Shown piece by piece: positions 60,426-64,000 of a stretch of 64,000 nucleotides of DNA. Under the pieces are notes generated by a model. It ran no database searches. It was not told the origin of the DNA and was given only the letters and a program-made list of their open reading frames with translations. Positions within the stretch are counted from its first letter, which is position 1; each line of letters begins with the position of its first letter. Source of the DNA: Pseudonocardia terrae (GTDB taxonomy: Bacteria; Actinomycetota; Actinomycetes; Mycobacteriales; Pseudonocardiaceae). The DNA is taken from NCBI RefSeq assembly GCF_021343995.1, contig NZ_JAJTTE010000031.1:25914-89913 (forward strand), read 5' to 3'. The translations under genes were made by a program, and so were the position numbers.

Positions 60426-61142
60426 ATGACCGCCACCCACCCCGAGCGCCCGACCGCCGATCCGGCCGGGGTGCTGCCCGACGACGTCGTCCGGGGTGAG
60501 GTGGCCGAGGACCCGACGATCGCGATCCCGGTGGTGCCGCGGCAGTACGTGCCGGTCCCGCCGCCCCACCCGCGGCCGGTCGCGGACCCGTACGGCCCGC
60601 CCGCCGGGCTCGGGCCCGTGGCGCCGCCCCCGGGCTACGGCGCGCTGCCCTACGGCGCGCCGATGTTCGGGACACCCGTGGCGGCCGGCGTCCCCGCACG
60701 CTCCCGCAAGGGCGTGTTCTTCGGCGGGATCGCGGCGGGAGTGGCGGCCCTCGGGCTGGTCATCGGGGTGGCGACGGCCCTGTCGGCGGCCTCGGCGATG
60801 GAGGTCACCGGCACCTTCCGGCTCACCGACGCCGGCTACGGCTTCGGCGGCTACCGCTCCGGCTCGTTCACGACCGGGTCCGTGTGCTCGGGCAGCGGTG
60901 GCTACTCCGACATCCACGCCGGCACCGGCGTGATGATCGCGAACGCCTCCGGCGCCGTGATCGCCACCGGCGCGCTGTCCACCGGGCGCGCGAGCAGCTC
61001 GACCACCTGCGACTTCGCCTTCACGGTGCCGGACGTGCCGGCCGGCGAGGACTTCTACCAGGTCACCGTCTCGCACCGCGGCACGCTCACCTGCACCGCC
61101 GACGAGCTCCGCTCCGGCCTCGGCCTCTCGCTCGGCGACTGA
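60426..61142 (+). CDS. Pro-rich single-TM protein with exported domain
   Basis: 238 residues from ATG 60426 (GGAGAGGA upstream). A cytoplasmic Pro-rich part (residues 1-92, PVPPPHPRPVADPYGPPAG) precedes one TM helix (GVFFGGIAAGVAALGLVIGVATALS, about 97-121) and a Gly/Ser-rich outer domain with three cysteines (GSVCSGSGG, TTCDFAF, LTCTADEL). The architecture is common in actinobacterial surface proteins (DUF-type, similar to MmpS-like layout in size) but no family was recognised. Function unknown. It is divergent from aroE. Confidence 0.75.
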   Translation: MTATHPERPTADPAGVLPDDVVRGEVAEDPTIAIPVVPRQYVPVPPPHPRPVADPYGPPAGLGPVAPPPGYGALPYGAPMFGTPVAAGVPARSRKGVFFGGIAAGVAALGLVIGVATALSAASAMEVTGTFRLTDAGYGFGGYRSGSFTTGSVCSGSGGYSDIHAGTGVMIANASGAVIATGALSTGRASSSTTCDFAFTVPDVPAGEDFYQVTVSHRGTLTCTADELRSGLGLSLGD

Positions 61143-61165
61143 CCGCCCCTGCCAGACTCCCGCCC

Positions 61166-61906
61166 ATGGCCGGGACGCTGCTGGTGCTGGGTGGGCGGAG
61201 CGAGATCGGGGTCGCGGTGGCGCGGCGACTGGCGGGGCGCGAGGCGTCGACCGTCGTGCTCGCCGCCCGCCGCAGCGGTGACCTCGACGCCGAGGAGAAG
61301 GCGATCCGGGAGCAGGGGGCGGCGGTCGAGCGCGTCGAGTTCGACGCCGACGCCCTCGCCACCCACCGCCCGCTGCTCGACGACGTGGTGGCCCGGCACG
61401 GCGGCATCGACCTCGCGGTCGTCGCGTTCGGCCTGCTCGGCGACCAGGCGCGCGCGGAGGCCGAGCCCGCGCACGCCGTGCAGATCGTGCACACCGACTA
61501 CGTCGCGCACGTGCAGGTCCTCACCGAGCTCGCGCAGGTCATGCGGGCGCACGGGAGCGGCACGATCGTCGTGTTCTCGTCCGTGGCGGGGGCCCGGGTG
61601 CGCCGCGCCAACTACGTCTACGGCAGCGCCAAGGCCGGGCTCGACGGGTTCGCCTCCGGCCTGGCCGACGCCCTGCACGGCTCGGGAGTCCGCCTCGTCC
61701 TGGTGCGGCCGGGCTTCGTGCTCGGACGGATGACCGAGGGGATGCGGCCGGCGCCCTTCTCCAGCACCCCCGACCAGGTCGCCGAGGCCACGGTCGCCGC
61801 GCTGCGTGCCGGGCGCGACGAGGTGTGGGTGCCGCGGGTCCTGCAGCCGGTCTTCGCCCTGCTCCGCCACGCGCCCCGCGCGCTCTGGCGCCGCATGCCC
61901 CGTTGA
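61166..61906 (+). CDS. Short-chain dehydrogenase, DprE2-like
   Basis: 246 residues from ATG 61166; CAGACT 8 nt upstream suggests a leaderless start. SDR motifs: TLLVLGGRSEIGVAVARRL (NAD site), SSVAGARVRRANYVYGSAKAGLD (catalytic S, Y-x-x-x-K), VRPGFVLGRMTEG. Best resemblance is to DprE2, which reduces decaprenyl-phospho-2-keto-ribose in arabinan precursor synthesis. Its usual partner dprE1 is not in the window, so it may be a paralogue with another lipid-sugar or alcohol substrate. Confidence in SDR is high, in DprE2 role moderate. Confidence 0.82.
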   Translation: MAGTLLVLGGRSEIGVAVARRLAGREASTVVLAARRSGDLDAEEKAIREQGAAVERVEFDADALATHRPLLDDVVARHGGIDLAVVAFGLLGDQARAEAEPAHAVQIVHTDYVAHVQVLTELAQVMRAHGSGTIVVFSSVAGARVRRANYVYGSAKAGLDGFASGLADALHGSGVRLVLVRPGFVLGRMTEGMRPAPFSSTPDQVAEATVAALRAGRDEVWVPRVLQPVFALLRHAPRALWRRMPR

Positions 61907-62031
61907 ACCTTCACCGACAGTCGACAGATCGGTGACGGGAAACCACGTCCCCCTTCCCCTTCCGTGACCCCGGTCATAGGGTCGGGTGCGCATCTCCCCA
62001 TGTGACGACGGTGTCCCAGGAGGAACACGAA

Positions 62032-63147
62032 GTGCAGACCCGCGGAGCAGTGATTCGGCAGGCGCCCGGCAAGTACGAGGTGGTCGATCTCGAACTCGAC
62101 GACCCGCAGAACGGCGAGATCCAGGTCCAGATGGTCGCGTCCGGCATGTGCCACTCGGACGACCACATCGCCACCGGGGACATCCCGGTCGGCTGCTACC
62201 CGTTCGCGGGCGGCCACGAGGGCGCGGGCATCGTGACGAAGGTCGGCCCGGGCACGCGGGGCTACAAGGAGGGCGACCACGTCGTCTTCTCGTTCCTGCC
62301 CGGCTGCGGCCGCTGTCGCTGGTGCGCCACCGGCCGGCAGAACCTGTGCGACCTCGGCTCGACCCTGCTGCAGGGGTCGCGCTGGGACGACCCGGAGAGC
62401 TTCCGGCTGCACCTCGACGGCCAGCCGGTCGGCCAGATGTGCGGCATCTCGACCTTCTGCGAGACCACCACGGTCGCGATCGACTCCGCCGTCGTGGTGC
62501 CGGACGACATCCCGCTCGACAAGGCCTGCCTGGTCGGCTGCGGCGTCGGCACCGGGTGGGGCTCGGCGGTGAACTCCGCGGAGGTCCAGCCCGGCGACAC
62601 CGTGATCGTCATGGGCATCGGCGGCATCGGCATCAACGCCGTGCAGGGCGCCCGGCACGCCGGCGCGTCGAACATCATCGCCGTGGACCCGGTGGCGTTC
62701 AAGCGCGAGAAGGCGCAGGAGCTGGGTGCCACGCACGCGGTCGACTCGATGGACGAGGCCACCGAGCTCGCCAAGCAGTTCACCAACGGCCAGGGCGCCG
62801 ACTCGGCGATCGTGACCGTGGGCGTGACCAAGCCCGAGCACGTCGGGCAGGCCTTCGCCGCGATCCGCAAGGCCGGCACCGCGGTCGTCACCGGCCTGGG
62901 CGACATCTCCGAGGTCGGCGTGCCGATCGCGATCTCCGAGCTCACCCTGTTCCAGAAGCGCCTGCAGGGCTCGCTGTTCGGCGCCTCGGCGCCGAGCTTC
63001 GGCATCCTGCGCCAGCTGGAGATGTACCAGCAGGGGCACCTCAAGCTCGACGAGCTGGTCACCAAGACCTACTCGCTCGACGAGATCCAGCAGGGCTACC
63101 AGGACATGCACGACGGCAAGAACATCCGCGGCGTGATCCTCTACTAG
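62032..63147 (+). CDS. NDMA-dependent (nicotinoprotein) alcohol dehydrogenase
   Basis: 371 residues from GTG 62032 (AGGAGG 7 nt upstream); a longer frame from 62002 lacks a ribosome binding site. Zinc-containing MDR family: catalytic zinc ligands C/H in GMCHSDDH and GGHEGAGIV, four-Cys structural site GCGRCRWCATGRQNLC, and coenzyme site GIGGIGINAVQGARHAGA. It resembles Amycolatopsis/mycobacterial nicotinoprotein dehydrogenases with tightly bound NAD, which pass electrons to an external acceptor (mycofactocin in mycobacteria) and oxidise alcohols or formaldehyde. A TAGGGT -10 is seen near 61974. Mycofactocin genes are not in the window. Confidence 0.9.
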   Translation: MQTRGAVIRQAPGKYEVVDLELDDPQNGEIQVQMVASGMCHSDDHIATGDIPVGCYPFAGGHEGAGIVTKVGPGTRGYKEGDHVVFSFLPGCGRCRWCATGRQNLCDLGSTLLQGSRWDDPESFRLHLDGQPVGQMCGISTFCETTTVAIDSAVVVPDDIPLDKACLVGCGVGTGWGSAVNSAEVQPGDTVIVMGIGGIGINAVQGARHAGASNIIAVDPVAFKREKAQELGATHAVDSMDEATELAKQFTNGQGADSAIVTVGVTKPEHVGQAFAAIRKAGTAVVTGLGDISEVGVPIAISELTLFQKRLQGSLFGASAPSFGILRQLEMYQQGHLKLDELVTKTYSLDEIQQGYQDMHDGKNIRGVILY

Positions 63148-64000
63148 CCGCTGCGGGCCTCCAGCCGTTCCCGCACCTCCCCGGGCAGCAGCTCGCGCAG
63201 CTGCTCGGGGAGGAGGGGGAGGTCCAGCAGGCTCAGCTTGACCCGGCTGCGCTGGGCGTGGACGTCCGGATCCAGCCGGACGACGCGCCCCGCCGCGGCC
63301 TGGACGGCGATCTCCACCCGGTCGCCGGCCCCCACCTCGCCCTGGCCGATCCCGTCGGCCTCCAGGGCGAGCGCCCCGCACCGCGGGTTGAGCTCCAGCC
63401 GCAGGGTGTCCGATTCGGACAGCACCAGCGGCCGGGAGATCCCCGACATCGGCGCCGAGGGCGTGACCACGATCCCGCCCACCGAGGGCGACACCAACGG
63501 CCCGCCCGCCGCGTAGCTGTACGCCGACGAGCCCGCCGCCGTGGCCACGACCAGCGCGTCGCACCGGTAGTAGCCGTAGCGCAGGCCGCTCACGGCCAGG
63601 GTGGCGTCGACCGTGCCGCGCCCGGGGTGCCGGGCCAGCGCCAGGTCGTTGAACGCCACGGACCGCCGCTCGCCGGCGGTGATCCGCAGGGCGCTGTGCG
63701 GCTCCTCCACGAAGTCCCCGGCGAGCAGGCGCGCCAGCGCGGAATCCAGCTCCGACGGGTGGACCTCGACGAGGAAGCCCAGGTTGCCGAGGTGCACGCC
63801 GAGCACCGGGACGGGCCGGTCGGCCACGAGCCGCAGGGCGCCGAGCATGGTGCCGTCGCCGCCCAGGCTGACCACGCCGTCGGCCTCCGCCGCGAGGTCG
63901 TCCGCACCGACCGGGACCGCCCCGGGCACCCGGCGTGCGTCGACGGCGCGCACCAGTACCTCGACGCCGTGGGCGTTGGCGAGGCCGACGACGCGTTCGG
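63144..64000 (-). CDS. NAD kinase-like protein, divergent (5' end outside window)
   Basis: The minus-strand frame runs off the window; about 285 residues are seen, ending at a stop that shares CTAG with the alcohol dehydrogenase stop. NAD kinase marks: VVSLGGDGTMLGALRL, VLGVHLGNLGFLVEVHPSEL, FNDLALAR. The normally invariant TPTGSTAY block reads ATAAGSSAYSYAAGGP, and the C-terminal part with RPLVLSESDTLRLELN is diverged, so it is a paralogue of the standard PpnK and may have other substrate or regulation. It converges with the dehydrogenase gene. A lipid/diacylglycerol kinase-like role cannot be excluded. Confidence 0.85.
   Translation of the reverse strand, partial: ERVVGLANAHGVEVLVRAVDARRVPGAVPVGADDLAAEADGVVSLGGDGTMLGALRLVADRPVPVLGVHLGNLGFLVEVHPSELDSALARLLAGDFVEEPHSALRITAGERRSVAFNDLALARHPGRGTVDATLAVSGLRYGYYRCDALVVATAAGSSAYSYAAGGPLVSPSVGGIVVTPSAPMSGISRPLVLSESDTLRLELNPRCGALALEADGIGQGEVGAGDRVEIAVQAAAGRVVRLDPDVHAQRSRVKLSLLDLPLLPEQLRELLPGEVRERLEARSG

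Overview
High-GC actinobacterial chromosome segment with many GTG starts, GGAGG-type ribosome binding sites and several apparently leaderless genes. The core block at 25.9-41.3 kb (sigA, suhB, cei, DUF4193, DUF3093, dut, DUF3710, OB-fold, DUF3159, two TrkA proteins, a KimA-like permease, a TRAM methyltransferase) is a conserved order seen in mycobacteria and relatives. With the NDMA-type alcohol dehydrogenase, Baeyer-Villiger monooxygenases and berberine-bridge-type flavoproteins, this suggests a Pseudonocardiales member, perhaps Pseudonocardia. The genus is inference.

Layout. 1-10.1 kb: 3' end of cobN, a stand-alone diiron/MBL protein, a MarR-MFS pair, an amide-utilisation group (AmiC-like sensor, FmdB zinc ribbon, formamidase, coupled alpha/beta hydrolase), a short RecQ and a visibly shortened MFS exporter. 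10.2-17.4 kb: a tightly overlapped PIG-L / AzlC / AzlD / GNAT operon, a 1,032-residue BTAD (SARP-type) regulator and a BBE flavoprotein. Direct repeats of the kind SARPs bind lie in front of the first and last members. 17.4-24.9 kb: accessory metabolism (tartrate/isopropylmalate-type dehydrogenase, Baeyer-Villiger monooxygenase, two transporters, a second flavoprotein) ending in a scar where a methyltransferase 5' fragment abuts a flavin monooxygenase 3' fragment. 24.9-25.9 kb: non-coding, with a four-unit array of 65-bp imperfect palindromes and several strong hairpins.

25.9-41.3 kb is the housekeeping core. Here the DUF3710 protein carries a glycine-rich, collagen-like tail of roughly 870 residues. 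41.3-53.3 kb: hotdog dehydratase, secreted esterase, Tex, a decayed tyrosine phosphatase, DEAD-box helicase, L,D-transpeptidase, ilvD with two in-frame starts, a hypothetical protein and a FrnE-type DsbA protein. 53.4-64.0 kb: an ECF sigma factor of the SigD/ShbA type, a three-domain fusion (maleate-isomerase-like + ACT + GNAT), methyltransferases, a second Baeyer-Villiger monooxygenase whose fingerprint His is Leu, a DUF3253 protein, aroE, a Pro-rich membrane protein, a DprE2-like SDR, a nicotinoprotein alcohol dehydrogenase and the 3' part of a divergent NAD kinase.

Themes: a 41-bp repeat family sits at two loci 58 kb apart. Three genes show clear loss of internal or terminal sequence and two more are reduced to fragments, so the accessory parts are eroding while the core is intact. 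No rRNA, tRNA, CRISPR array, insertion sequence or prophage was recognised.
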